DNA of 64,000 nt from Rhyzopertha dominica. Lineage: Eukaryota; Arthropoda; Insecta; Coleoptera; Bostrichidae. The notes below the pieces were generated by a model, which was not told where the DNA came from, made no database searches, and worked only from the letters and a program-made list of their open reading frames with translations. Shown here piece after piece: positions 47,334-57,589 of this stretch (its first letter is position 1; every line of letters begins with the position of its first letter). A program made the position numbers and the translations under genes. The stretch spans positions 39,205,325 through 39,269,324 of the forward strand of contig QCXZ01000064.1 in the NCBI GenBank assembly GCA_025024175.1, given 5' to 3'.

Positions 47334-49714
47334 AAAATAGTTGTCTTATATTGTTGATAAAAATTGTACACGTACGAAATGTGAAAAAAATAGCTGTGCA
47401 CTAGCCAGCAGCATCGCGGGGAAATCTCCACCCAACCAAAACTCAATTCTATCTCGCGAAGCGGGTAGGCCCGAGAAGCCAATCAGTGAGCGAGTGGATA
47501 AGAGAAACAGAATAACAATATCAGTTGCTTCGTAATTAAATCTTCTGTTTGACAAGAGTAAATTTGGTTCGACATAATGCCCCCCGCTATAATCCGCCGT
47601 CTTTTTATTAAACCTTTTCAGTCTGGGAGGTCTGGGGGAATTGGATTAGAACGGAATTAAATCCTACGGGCCTATGATGCGTTGTAGCGATCGTAGGAAG
47701 AGGCGAATTTAAAATCCTTCTTGCTTTAGAGACAAGCTTTTGCATTTTTGATGCCATAATGCCATCGGAGACACACGCGTTCTACATTAGGCCTGTTAGC
47801 AACCTTTTATAGCTGAACTAGTGGGTTTTACTGCGTAGGATACGTAACGTCATTGATTAGACAGTTGTGGTTATCTCTGCTTACAAAAGCTAGTGTGCGT
47901 GTGTACGAGGCTTCGCCCACTTGCTAATTGTGGCCGAGGTGGCAAGTAATTACCAGATTCAATCAAGCAGGACTTCGTAGGTGTCAGGTACAATATCTGT
48001 TATTTGGTGACGTGCTGCTGTCGTGTAGGTTCTAAACAATTTAAAGAGACTTCACCTTCACTCGAATATAAGCTGAATGTGGAAGACGTTGGGAATATTA
48101 ATTGCGTAATGAATACTAAAAAGAACTGAAACATGGATCAGTTCATACGTATTATAAAGTAGACTGAATTACAGTCAGATGGCAAAATATGTTGCACTGC
48201 AATGGTTGAGAAAAAAAATCTTCATAACCATTTGAATATCATAACTGCAGCAACAATTTCATAAAATGTTATAATTAAATCATTGTATTAGTCGAAGCCG
48301 TTGTTTTTTGTAAGTCAAAAGACATTATTGTATTGCCTTGGCAATACAATATAACAAATGGCATGGAGGTACATATATTAATTGTTTACACCTTAAGTCC
48401 CTCTACTGAGAACTCTACTACTATACCTACTATTTTCTTACCAATTTTCATATCCAAAGGAATGAATTTAACATCTTGGTGCAAAAACCGGCCAAGTCCA
48501 CTTTTGAGCGAACCTAAGTTTTTGTACTGATTATTCAGTATTATCAACTATTCTTGATCATTGGGTGCAAAAATTGAAGAACTTATATGTTAGTTGCAAG
48601 CTAATTGCAAAATCCACAACCTTTTTTCTTGTTTTCCCACAAATGTTGATTTAGGATTTCTCATAATAGTATTTTGCACAAAGTTTCTGCTATTATATAA
48701 TTACCATCGTGGTTTCATATAACAGCAATTTACTCATGAGGCATAAGTGCTAATTGTATTTTTTTTAAACTGAAACAAATTTAAAATTAGAAAATACCAA
48801 ATCAAGAAAAAGTTAATAATTCTTAATGAATGGTAAAGATATCTCTACTAGTATTAATTAAAGTAACACTAAATTCGTATACAGTGTGTTCTTGAAATCG
48901 ACGCAATGAGGGATATAAATGACAGATAATTTTTTAATGTCATCTTTTGCATGTATCCCTGCTTGGTTAGAAAATAATTTATACCAGCACAGCATTACTT
49001 ACAAAACTAGTAACTAGTATGACTAGTAAATTTAGGATTTACTAAATCTTTATACTCAAAGCATTGTTTGATAGAGATTCGATGAAGTTTTATTGCAAAA
49101 AATGCCCACGAAAGGAAATTCGGCAGAAAAATTTTGAATATATTCATGATTATTAAGTATGAAGGTAAAAAATACATTAAGCGTACAAATTTCAACAGAA
49201 CCAGCAAATTTTCAGCTGTTTATTAAATACAATCAATTCAATACACAAACACACCGTATAATATTAAAAAGTTGGGCGTAGATCACTGAAAGTTTTTATG
49301 TATACAGAGTATTCTTTTCTTAATACTTACTTATTTACTTATTAGTTACTCCTATATTTAATAAAATAGTGATTAGTACCTAGGTATAAGTTGGAAATTT
49401 AGAATCTACATGGCAATGTTATAAAGTATCAAAGTAGGCTTAGAAGTTCGAAGCTTCGTATTTCTGCAGAAATTTTCCTACCAATTTTTTTTCTCAATAA
49501 CACTTTATCGTATGTTTATCAGAATGTTATTCGTTTGATAATTCGGTAAATTCTAAATTTTGAAAAAATTCCGAAAGAAATTATTACACTTATCATTGCG
49601 TCGATCCTGAAACATACTGTATAGTATGCACTAGATCACATTGTACTGAAACCAGAGATATATGTCAGCCGCAACATGCAATTCTTATTTTCCTCTTACA
49701 TTAAGAACATACCT
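47334..49714. other. AT-rich noncoding stretch
   Basis: No gene recognised. Overlapping 64-69 residue frames near 47341-47555 on both strands lack motifs. Confidence 0.5.
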
Positions 49715-49912
49715 GTACAGGGTTTTTATAAATTATCATGCAACAAGGGCGTCGTTGATTTCTGAACTCTTTAGGCCGCCTTTTTATAAATGCTGCCAAG
49801 CAGCACATTTGCACAATATACTGGGAATTGACATATACTGTACTGAAGGTTTTGGATAAAGTTAAAGCTACGAAATTGATGGTTTTATAAAATTTTTCGA
49901 ACGGTTACGGTT

Positions 49913-50510
49913 ATAAGATAATATTTTGTCGGATAGATCGCTGTCTCTTGAAAATACTGACAAAAAGTTAATAGTCTGACGTTTTGATTACACCTGTAAT
50001 TTTTGTCAAAGACGAAGAACCTCAAAATTTGCATGACACAAGTTCAAACAAAATTTTGAAAGTAAATAAATAAATCACCAAGGATGCGAGACGTCATAGA
50101 AACAACGTGCCAACCTGATAAAAAGGAAACTAACGATGAAAAAGGAACTACCTACCTACTATATATGCACGAACTACTTGATAAAAGATAACTACAAAAT
50201 AGCCTTCCAAATATCACCCAACTCATAATTTCCACAATCCCTATTAAAATTATTAGTATTGCTACAAATTTCTATAGCTTCTTTTATTAGACGTTTGTGA
50301 TAATATTTTTCTCTATGTAAAATTTTTGTTTTATCAAAATCAATCATGTGTTTAGTCAAACTTTCAAAATTTTGTTTGAACTTGTGTCAGGCAAATTTTG
50401 AGGTTCTTTGTCTTTGACAAAGATTACAGGTGTAATCAAAACGTAAGACTATTAACTTTTTGTCAGTGTTTTCAAGAGACAGCGATCTATCCGACAAAAT
50501 ATTATCTTAT
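49913..50510. repeat. 151 bp inverted repeat arms
   Basis: Arm 49913-50063 and arm 50360-50510 are near-perfect reverse complements of equal length, separated by 296 bp. A transcript across them would fold into a long hairpin. Confidence 0.85.
50192..50386 (-). pseudogene. Penelope-like element GIY-YIG endonuclease fragment
   Basis: Read on the minus strand from about 50386 to the stop at 50192-50194, the translation contains LTKHMIDFDKTKILHREKYYHKR, then LIKEAIEICSNTNNFNRDCGN. This is the conserved C-terminal half of the GIY-YIG endonuclease of Penelope-like retroelements (EH...H-IDF--TKIL, then KR---E---I, then N-N-NRD-G). The catalytic GIY and YIG part is absent. The upstream coding end lies in one arm of the 151 bp inverted repeat, so the copy is a rearranged fragment. 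Penelope elements often occur as partial inverted copies. Confidence 0.65.
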
Positions 50511-51162
50511 ATTATGGATGCTGAGAGCATTCACCCTCGGTTACGGTTATATTTATCTTTCAAAGGTAACAATAGTTTGCTTGTACGGAACTACACAACA
50601 TACTTTAATATAAACAACTACGTCTATCATAACCCCCTATTGTTGCGGTCACCGCCTTTCAGACATGGCTTTACAAATTCAAGTATTTTCCACAAATTTA
50701 AAAGCCTACGCAGTCAATCTTAGTTTTTTCCTTTTTAAATACTTGCACTTTTTTATAACCAGCATTGCACCACCACATTTTAGCTGTTTACAATTTCTAG
50801 GTTAGAAAACGTTTCCGTAAAATATCCGGACCCGGTACCCCGCTACTACGGGAAAACGTCTTTTAGTTCATCCCAGTACAATTTAATAGGCTTACCCTAG
50901 TCACAATCTCGCAACTACGATACAAAGCCTAAAAGTTATACAAAACCGTGTCACTCCACAACTCTGAAATCTGAACTTTCTCCAATCTTAAAGTTAAGTA
51001 TACCACAAAAGTCTACAGTGTATGTTCAAAATACACACTCCCTTGCATTTCTCATGTTTAAATATATGAAATAATTCGACATTCCTGAGAGGCGGCAAAA
51101 TGATTTAACCCATAATTTTCATAAGCTCCTGGATGCATGAATCATTTATAGAAACCCTGTAC

Positions 51163-51990
51163 TTAACAGCAGGTTAGTAGACTGATCCTCACGTTCCAAT
51201 AAAGGCATTATGTAATCGCAAAAAGGGTTGCATCAGGATCTTTATGCAAAAATATCGAAAAAGGGGAAACATCCTCTGAAGTAATAACATTATTCTATAC
51301 CAAAACTCACGAAAGTAGATGAGGAAGGAGCTGCTATGACCGATGAGTAGCGGCATCTTAAAACGTCCACATTAGGCGGAGCTTAAAGTAATATATCAAT
51401 ATGGCCGTTGAGACAAGGTTGGACTCAATTAAAAAGGTTTTTCTAAAGGCTTACATATAAAAACAGAATTAAATACAATAATATTTTCTTAGACAATTGT
51501 AACTACGTAGCTAGTTTATACTACTTTCGTAGGAATGGAAAAATTACTTATATAACAAATCTAATGAATTAGGATCTATTGTATGTTTATACTAACCTGT
51601 GAAATGATAATCCGATCGATTTGTTATTTTTAACGCTTTCTCTGCTACATCACATCATTATTTCACTGCCCGAAAGTAAAAATAAAACATACGAAAAGTT
51701 TTCAAATTGTCTTATAAAATCCAAAGTTACTCTAAGATAGCCCTATCTCTGGCGACCAACAGAAGTTATAGAAGAGTAATAAGAATATGGCAGAGATGAC
51801 GACACGTATATCATGTGATGTCAACTCTTTTCCCTTCTACCATAGTGCCCAGCTATAATGCAGCCACCGGTAGTATTTGTCGTCTTCCATAAGAGAGCAC
51901 ACGTCCAAATTTTTAATGGAATTCTTTACAGCTTTTTGTATAGTTTTACTATTTCTATATAACTTTTTATAAAAAGCATTGAGTACTTAG
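51163..51990. other. Noncoding stretch
   Basis: No gene recognised between the composite element and the copia LTR. Confidence 0.5.
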
Positions 51991-52120
51991 TGTTAAAGTA
52001 ATGTTTGAATCATGTTGAATTAATCAAAGTTACCAGATGAACTGACAAGTGTAAAAAAATTAGTCACGACAACAGATAAACTGTAGATTATTAATTGCAT
52101 GATTAATAAAATAGTTAATT
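51991..52120 (+). mobile_element. 5' LTR of a copia element
   Basis: TGTTAAAGTAATG... to ATAGTTAATT, 130 bp, repeated at 53412-53542 with a handful of differences. It runs directly into the reverse transcriptase with no gag or integrase between. Confidence 0.75.
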
Positions 52121-53352
52121 TTAATATTCTAAGTATAGCAGCAAGCGAAAAGATGCATTTGATACAATTCGATGTATCAACAGCGTTTCTCTATGGAGAG
52201 CTAAAAGAAACTGTTTTCATGCGACAACCACAAGGATATGAAGACGGAACCAGCAAGGTCTGCCAATTAAAGAGAAGCCTTTACGGTCTTAAGCAAGCAC
52301 CTAGATGTTGGAACAAGCGTCCTGGAGTCTTTCTTCAACAACATGGATTCAAGGCCAGCGAAGCTGATCCATGCTTGTATATTAGAATATATGGAAAGAA
52401 GCTCCTACTTGTAATCTACCTAGATGATGGTCTTCGAGCTGGAACTGATCAAAAAGAGATGGACAATTTCATTCAAGAGTTGAAATCAGAGTTCAAAATC
52501 GTCTCGAAGAAAGCCGATTATTTTTTTTCTCGAGATTGAGCGTGAAGGAAAGTTCATCAAGATACACCAGAAGACTTATGCGAAGAAAATTGTAGAACGA
52601 TTTAATCTATCAGAGTGCAAACCAGATTCAACTCCAATGCTCGAAGGCACGGAGATTTCCACATTAGGTAAAGTTGACGAGGCAACCAAATTTCCATAAA
52701 GACAAGCAACTGGAGCACTGATGTACCTGATGCTTGGCACAAGACCAGACCTAGCCTTTAGTGTAGGATTTCTTTCGAGATCATTGAAAATCCAACTCAA
52801 GAGGACGTTGTATGACTAAAAAGGGTTCTTAGATACATAGCGGGTACTTTGGACCTTGGGATAGTTTATCAGAGCAATATAGAAGTAGGACTTCTACAAG
52901 TCTATAGCGACGCAGACTTCGGAGGATGCACTAAGACAGGACGTTCAACCTCTGGTGTTATCGTGAAGTATTCAGGAGGAGCAGTCTCCTGGCTGAGCCA
53001 ACGTCAGTCGGTTGTGGCAACATCGACAACTGAAGCCGAGATAATCTCAGCTAGCGAGGGAACCAAAGAGGCAATTTGGCTTGGTAGACTGTTCGGAGGG
53101 ATCATCAAATTGAAGAATGTTCCAGTTATCGAAATTGACAACTATACAGCAGTAAGATTGGCTCAGGACCCAGAGTTTCACCGCAGCACGAAACACATTG
53201 CAATGAAACACTTTTTCATACGAGAAAAAGTAACTGAAGGGAAACTTGGGGTTCGACAAATCTCGACAGAAGAACAACTAGCGGACATCATGACAAAGCC
53301 GTTGCCAAGAACACCCCTGAAGATTCTGTGTGTGAAGATGGGACTTATGTAA
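52121..53352 (+). pseudogene. copia Pol, RT and RNase H only
   Basis: The frame opening in the 5' LTR reads EKMHLIQFDVSTAFLYGELK, then RSLYGLKQAPRCW, then the catalytic YLDDG (here VIYLDDGLRAG): the Ty1/copia reverse transcriptase. A frameshift falls near 52525 in a T run; the next part (KIHQKTYAKKIVERF, about 52560) has a stop near 52697 and further breaks to 52850. RNase H then reads open at 52849-53352: YSDADFGGCTKTGRSTSG, VVATSTTEAEI, the HRSTKHIAMKHFFIRE motif and ADIMTKPLP, ending in a stop. Gag, protease and integrase are deleted. The polypurine tract and 3' LTR follow. Confidence 0.85.
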
Positions 53353-53399
53353 ATAGAGGGAAAGAAAATTTCTTTCTTGTTTTTAATTCAATCATGATC

Positions 53400-53411
53400 A
53401 ACAAGGGAAAG
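53400..53411 (+). promoter_or_regulatory. copia polypurine tract
   Basis: AACAAGGGAAAG directly precedes the 3' LTR. Confidence 0.55.
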
Positions 53412-53542
53412 TGTTAAAGTAATGTTTGAATCATGTAGAATTAATCAAAGTTACCAGATGAACTAACAAGTGTAAAAAAAATTAGTCACAACAACAGATA
53501 AACTGTAGATTATTACTTGCATGATTAATAAAATAGTTAATT
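53412..53542 (+). mobile_element. 3' LTR of the copia element
   Basis: 131 bp copy of 51991-52120 with about five differences. The end may extend to AAACA at 53546. No clear target duplication is visible. Confidence 0.7.
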
Positions 53543-53546
53543 AAAC

Positions 53547-55696
53547 ATCAAAGAAAGGCTTTTCTCAAGTGAAAAAACCTTAATATTAAGCAGTAGTTAT
53601 CCGAGATAAAATATTTGGCGTATTAATCCACGGTAGTTTTTGGTTTACAACAACAAGCTGTTCAGTTTCAGAATGACTGGAGGGGACATGGATACACGGC
53701 TCTTGATATTCTAAGAAAAATTTAAAGAACGATATGCTAATCAGTCTGAAACCGATCTAATTTAGCTTAAAGCTAATAAATTCCACATCTGAATTATTCG
53801 TCGAAGTAAGAAATTTTATGTATCTGGATAGCCTTGCAGAGCTCAAAGGGTTTTGGAGAAAAAAGGTGAAGAATCATCGAACGACAACACGTAAGATTAA
53901 AAAAAGATGTTTTTATACTTGAATATACAATGGCTTATTTGAAAAATAACATCACGTTAATTAATTATTTTTCTATTTATGTGAATTACGGACAGCCGAG
54001 ATATCAGGATTTCAAAGTAATTATATTAGGCTATGCGCAAAAAGACAAAGATACATTAATTTACAGATTTATACAAGCTGCTCCTTGGTTTGCTGTGGTA
54101 AACTCACGGCATCATTCAAATCTATTAAACACTAAGTGATTTCGCTCAGAAAGTTTAAAGTGACAGCTTGAGTGAAATTACCATATCGTAGTTATTAAAT
54201 TCTGTACGTACATCTAGTAGAATACTTTACACTCTAGTAAAGACAGTGTCTGCTTTTATACACTTAGCATAAAGTCAGCTCGTCGAAAACTTTGCTAAGT
54301 AGACCCATGTAAATTCTGAGCATGGCTTGTACTCATTTTCAAACTTTGCCCAACTTTCTGCTGCGGGATGTCTCTAAGATGTATGTAGCACGGGGTAACC
54401 TCGGGCTTGTTAAACTTCAATGATATGAAAATCCCCAGCTGGAGTTATCGGCGGATCCGCAGTTTTCCGTGCTGAAGAACGGGCATTTTATTTATTAACG
54501 ACGTTTCGATCCCCTCTTTTGCAGTTATGTGTAATCCATTTTTCAACGTTGTGATCTAGTGCAGGCGTTTTGATTACTAAATGAAGGCAAGCGTAAATTA
54601 CTTGTTAAAAGGTGTTAGGTGCCACCATTAGTGATACTTAGGCTATGCAATTAGAGTATATGATTATGATAGGATTAAACGCTGCCAATTTCCCAAGATA
54701 ATTAAAACATACAAAAAAATAAAAACTATGAGGCGAAAAATTCGAGTTTTGACAAACGTCACATTTGACAGGTTTATTTTTATCTTAAACAAGAAAAAAC
54801 ATGGACATCGCATGTAATGATCCAAAGTGTTATCAAATGGCACAGATTGGCAGTGGCGTACCAGCGTGTATGTACGGTGTCTAGCTAGAAAAGATTAGGA
54901 GAAATACCTACGCCACTGAAGGCAAGCCGCGAATTGATTTTATTTCTTACTTATGGAAGCCGATTTTTTTACACCTACTTTTATGCTTACAGGCTTCAAG
55001 GAAAACCATGTTGCACCACTGCCTTTGTTTGGGAAAAAACATTTTCATGTTGCAAAATCGGGAAAAAATTTTTGGTAGTTGACAAGTCGTGTATGCTCCA
55101 TTAAAATGGCGGCTGTTTGTTTTCGATAACACTTTCAGTATCTGTACCAAATGCTTCGTTACGTATCCGTATCTTTCCTTATCTAAGATTTTTATGAAGA
55201 ATATTGATTTGGAGCTGAAAACTAGGAAGTCTTGGAGTCCTTTCTGAGGCATACGCTTGTTTAATTGTCAACAAGACCTGTGACGACATTATTAGTAAAA
55301 TCGATACAAAAATTGAGCAACAATGCTCAAAATTCTTTGATTCCAACTAAAATCCAGCAAAAAGCTCAAGAGACAACATTAGGGTCGATTACCAGCGTAA
55401 AGAAAAATAGTATACGAGAAAGGAATTGGTGGAATTGGGCAACTAGCTAAAAATGGGGCATAGGAGAAGGAGTATTTAGAGAAGAAATACTATTATCCTA
55501 CTTTTTCCATTTCGACAAAGTATTTGATGCTAAAATCAGTATTCAAAGTGTAGAAAAGCAATATTTCGAAATATGGTAAACTAATTTGATATTGGAAGGT
55601 CGGATCAAGAAATTATAGACCAAAGAAGGCAGATACCGGAAAGAACCAAATCGACGAATTTTAGAAAAATAAACATGGGATGGGGGTAGAAAATAT
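53547..55696. other. Noncoding stretch with a possible Penelope-like end
   Basis: No gene recognised; a 101-residue minus frame (54947-55252) has no motif. On the minus strand near 54500-54550, GGGGATCGAAACGTCG followed by AATAAATAAA resembles the terminal region of Penelope-like elements, with a decayed hammerhead core (CTGCAAA where CTGANGA is expected). Confidence 0.35.
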
Positions 55697-56190
55697 ATGA
55701 TGTCATTATTTCAATTTATAAATTCAGCTTTTTATTTTGAACTTTTTACGTGTTGCACGATCATGGGAATCGTAGGTACTTGCCGATGCCATGAATTAAG
55801 TTTTTTGGCTATCAGCCATGCCCGTACTCATTCCGAATACGAGAACAAACATTTCAAGAAGTTTCACAGTCTGGAAGAAGTCAACGCTGTAGAAATGGGT
55901 AGACACCTACATTTGCGGTATATCACTGGAAAATGTACTACACAACATGTAGGCATCAACACAGTTCGAAAAACCTTTTCAAAAGTGGCTGCCGTTGCTG
56001 GGCTCCCAGATCCAGAAAGTTAAACAGGAGGTAAAATAGGACGTTCTTCGGCAACATTATCCTTATTATACTACCATTGTGAAGGGTCACCGCGCCGGCC
56101 GTTGGAAATCGACTACGGTAGCGGTTATATATTGAAGAATTAATGTCCAGCAAGTTGGCAATTGCTGAAAAAATATCGAGGTTCTACGTA
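55697..56190 (+). pseudogene. Decayed Crypton-like tyrosine recombinase
   Basis: The 108-residue frame 55697-56023 contains IMGIVGTCRCHELSFLAI, the box I of tyrosine recombinases with the catalytic Arg at residue 30, and later GKCTTQHVGINTVRKT, a motif of the insect Crypton-like recombinase family. After the stop at 56021 the text continues in broken frames with GRSSATL (box II, where the usual HxxR has lost its His), GRWKSTTVA (the second His/Trp-Lys-Ser region) and SSKLAIAEKI at 56140-56170, the normal C-terminal end. Such enzymes cut and join DNA through a Tyr nucleophile. Several frameshifts and a lost His make this copy dead. An upstream start is not visible. Confidence 0.65.
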
Positions 56191-56371
56191 ATATCCAAGA
56201 AGTTGTGGGCCCTTCCGGTCCTTCAAAGATACGTCATCGAATAAATTTAAATAATTGAGGTCAAAATGCGCAGATCGTAATATTAAGATAAATGTTAATA
56301 ATAATTTTAAATATAATTAAAATGCTATAAAATCGAAGCGTGGTATTCTGAATTTTAGTCCACTAGTGTAT

Positions 56372-56866
56372 TGTCAAGCAGAGAATATTTTCCAAATTTA
56401 TTTCTATTCAATTCAACTATAATTCTTAGTTCACTTCATTGTTAACGTTAGTATCAGCATTTTTATGTTCAATGCACTTCCCGTGAACGGCGGATTATGC
56501 GCTAGTTCAGCAGTTTACGCGTCGTACGATCTATGTGACGTATGCGCTTATTCTAGTATAAATAGTGCAAATAATCAATCATAAACCAGTCTAATACTTA
56601 GACTCGAAGACCCCCAGGCAGGAGCTGACCCTCGAGCAACAATGTAAGTTCCAAGAATGTTTGTTTGATTACTTTTGTCTTTATTAATTGTTTTATTACT
56701 TACTTCACAACCTGTGTTTGTTTACAGATTTGTTTTACTTGTTGTTAATACATTATTATATTAAAGCGACCTAAGTCGTATCACTCCTGCCCTTGTCCCA
56801 AGTTCTGTTACAGGTTCCAATCTTCGGCAACGCAAACAGCGCGCACCCTAAACCCCAGGGTGCGAC
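56372..56866 (+). mobile_element. 5' LTR of the non-autonomous element
   Basis: TGTCAAGCAG to GGTGCGACA. TATA box TATAAATA near 56560. It contains a possible short intron (56644-56727). Confidence 0.85.
56644..56727 (+). other. Candidate intron in the LTR
   Basis: Donor GTAAGT at 56644 and acceptor TTTGTTTACAG ending at 56727, 84 bp, with a T-rich tract before the acceptor. It lies downstream of the TATA box, so would be in the transcript leader. The same signals exist in the 3' LTR. Confidence 0.35.
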
Positions 56867-56988
56867 ATTGTGGTGGAGGCGCCATTTTGATCCTGAGTAC
56901 CCAGAGCGACATTGTGGCGGAAGCCCTTTCGATCCCGAAGTACCCAATGCGACATTATGGTGAAGGTCCATTAGCGTTCAACCCGTCA
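56862..56988 (+). repeat. Triplicated 43-44 bp leader repeat at the primer site
   Basis: GCGACATT(G/A)TGG-GGA repeats at 56862, 56906 and 56949, each followed by a CxxTTTxGATCC-GAGTACCC-like half. The first unit spans the LTR end, so the primer binding site (starting about TGGTGGAGGC at 56870) lies inside the repeat. I could not match it to a tRNA. Confidence 0.7.
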
Positions 56989-57397
56989 TTCTAAAAACAT
57001 ACATTTCCTTAATTTCCAATTTTTACCTTGCTATGATAAAGAAAGGCATTGGAGGGTCAATCATTGCCAGTTGGAACTTAGAAAGGGACTTAGTTATGGT
57101 TACAAAGAAAGCCTAATGTCGATGGTGTCCGAGGGGTGAATTAATTCCGGTGTTACTGACGGTGGCTTGCCACTCGAGACATGTGGTGCCCGAGGAGTCA
57201 ACTAATTCCATTAACATAATATGGCTTTCTGCGTTGCCTAAACAGAGACTCTGCAAGTTTTTCAGTCTGGTGCCAAAAATGCAGATCAATTTTATAGCAA
57301 AATTTCCCCGTTACTATCCATTTACAGGCACCATGACGACATGCAGCGCAAAGTACGCCATCAGAAAGCCACACAGGACACCGTAGAAGAGGAAAAA

Positions 57398-57478
57398 GTA
57401 AGTTTGCCCCCCTTCCCAAAGAACCCCTACCGCCCACCCTTACATACGTCTTAGGTCAATAATGCAATTTTTTTACAG
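57398..57478 (+). other. Candidate leader intron
   Basis: Donor AAA|GTAAGT at 57398 and acceptor TTTTTTTACAG ending at 57478, 81 bp, upstream of the Gag-like start. Removing it would shorten the leader; coding is not affected. Confidence 0.35.
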
Positions 57479-57589
57479 ATTAGCTAATACGGAAGGAATA
57501 TTCTGCACTTATTAATTAATTTTGTTAACAATTAAAGTCAATTTGCTAGGTTTTATAGGAAGCAACAAAGGAGATTCAACCACGTCAGT

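Larger units (their letters stand above)
49715..51162. mobile_element. 1448 bp element with inverted ends
   Basis: The left end GTACAGGGTTTTTATAAAT is the near-inverse of the right end (AT-TTATAGAAACCCTGTAC, ending at 51162), and similarity continues over about 30 bp (ATCATGC / GCATGAAT). The target duplication is unclear. The interior holds a 151 bp inverted repeat around a Penelope-like fragment, so the structure is composite. Confidence 0.55.

Noticed and set aside
54947..55252. 101-residue minus-strand open frame
   Set aside because: Unrecognised, low-complexity Lys/Phe-rich, and flanked by noncoding sequence.
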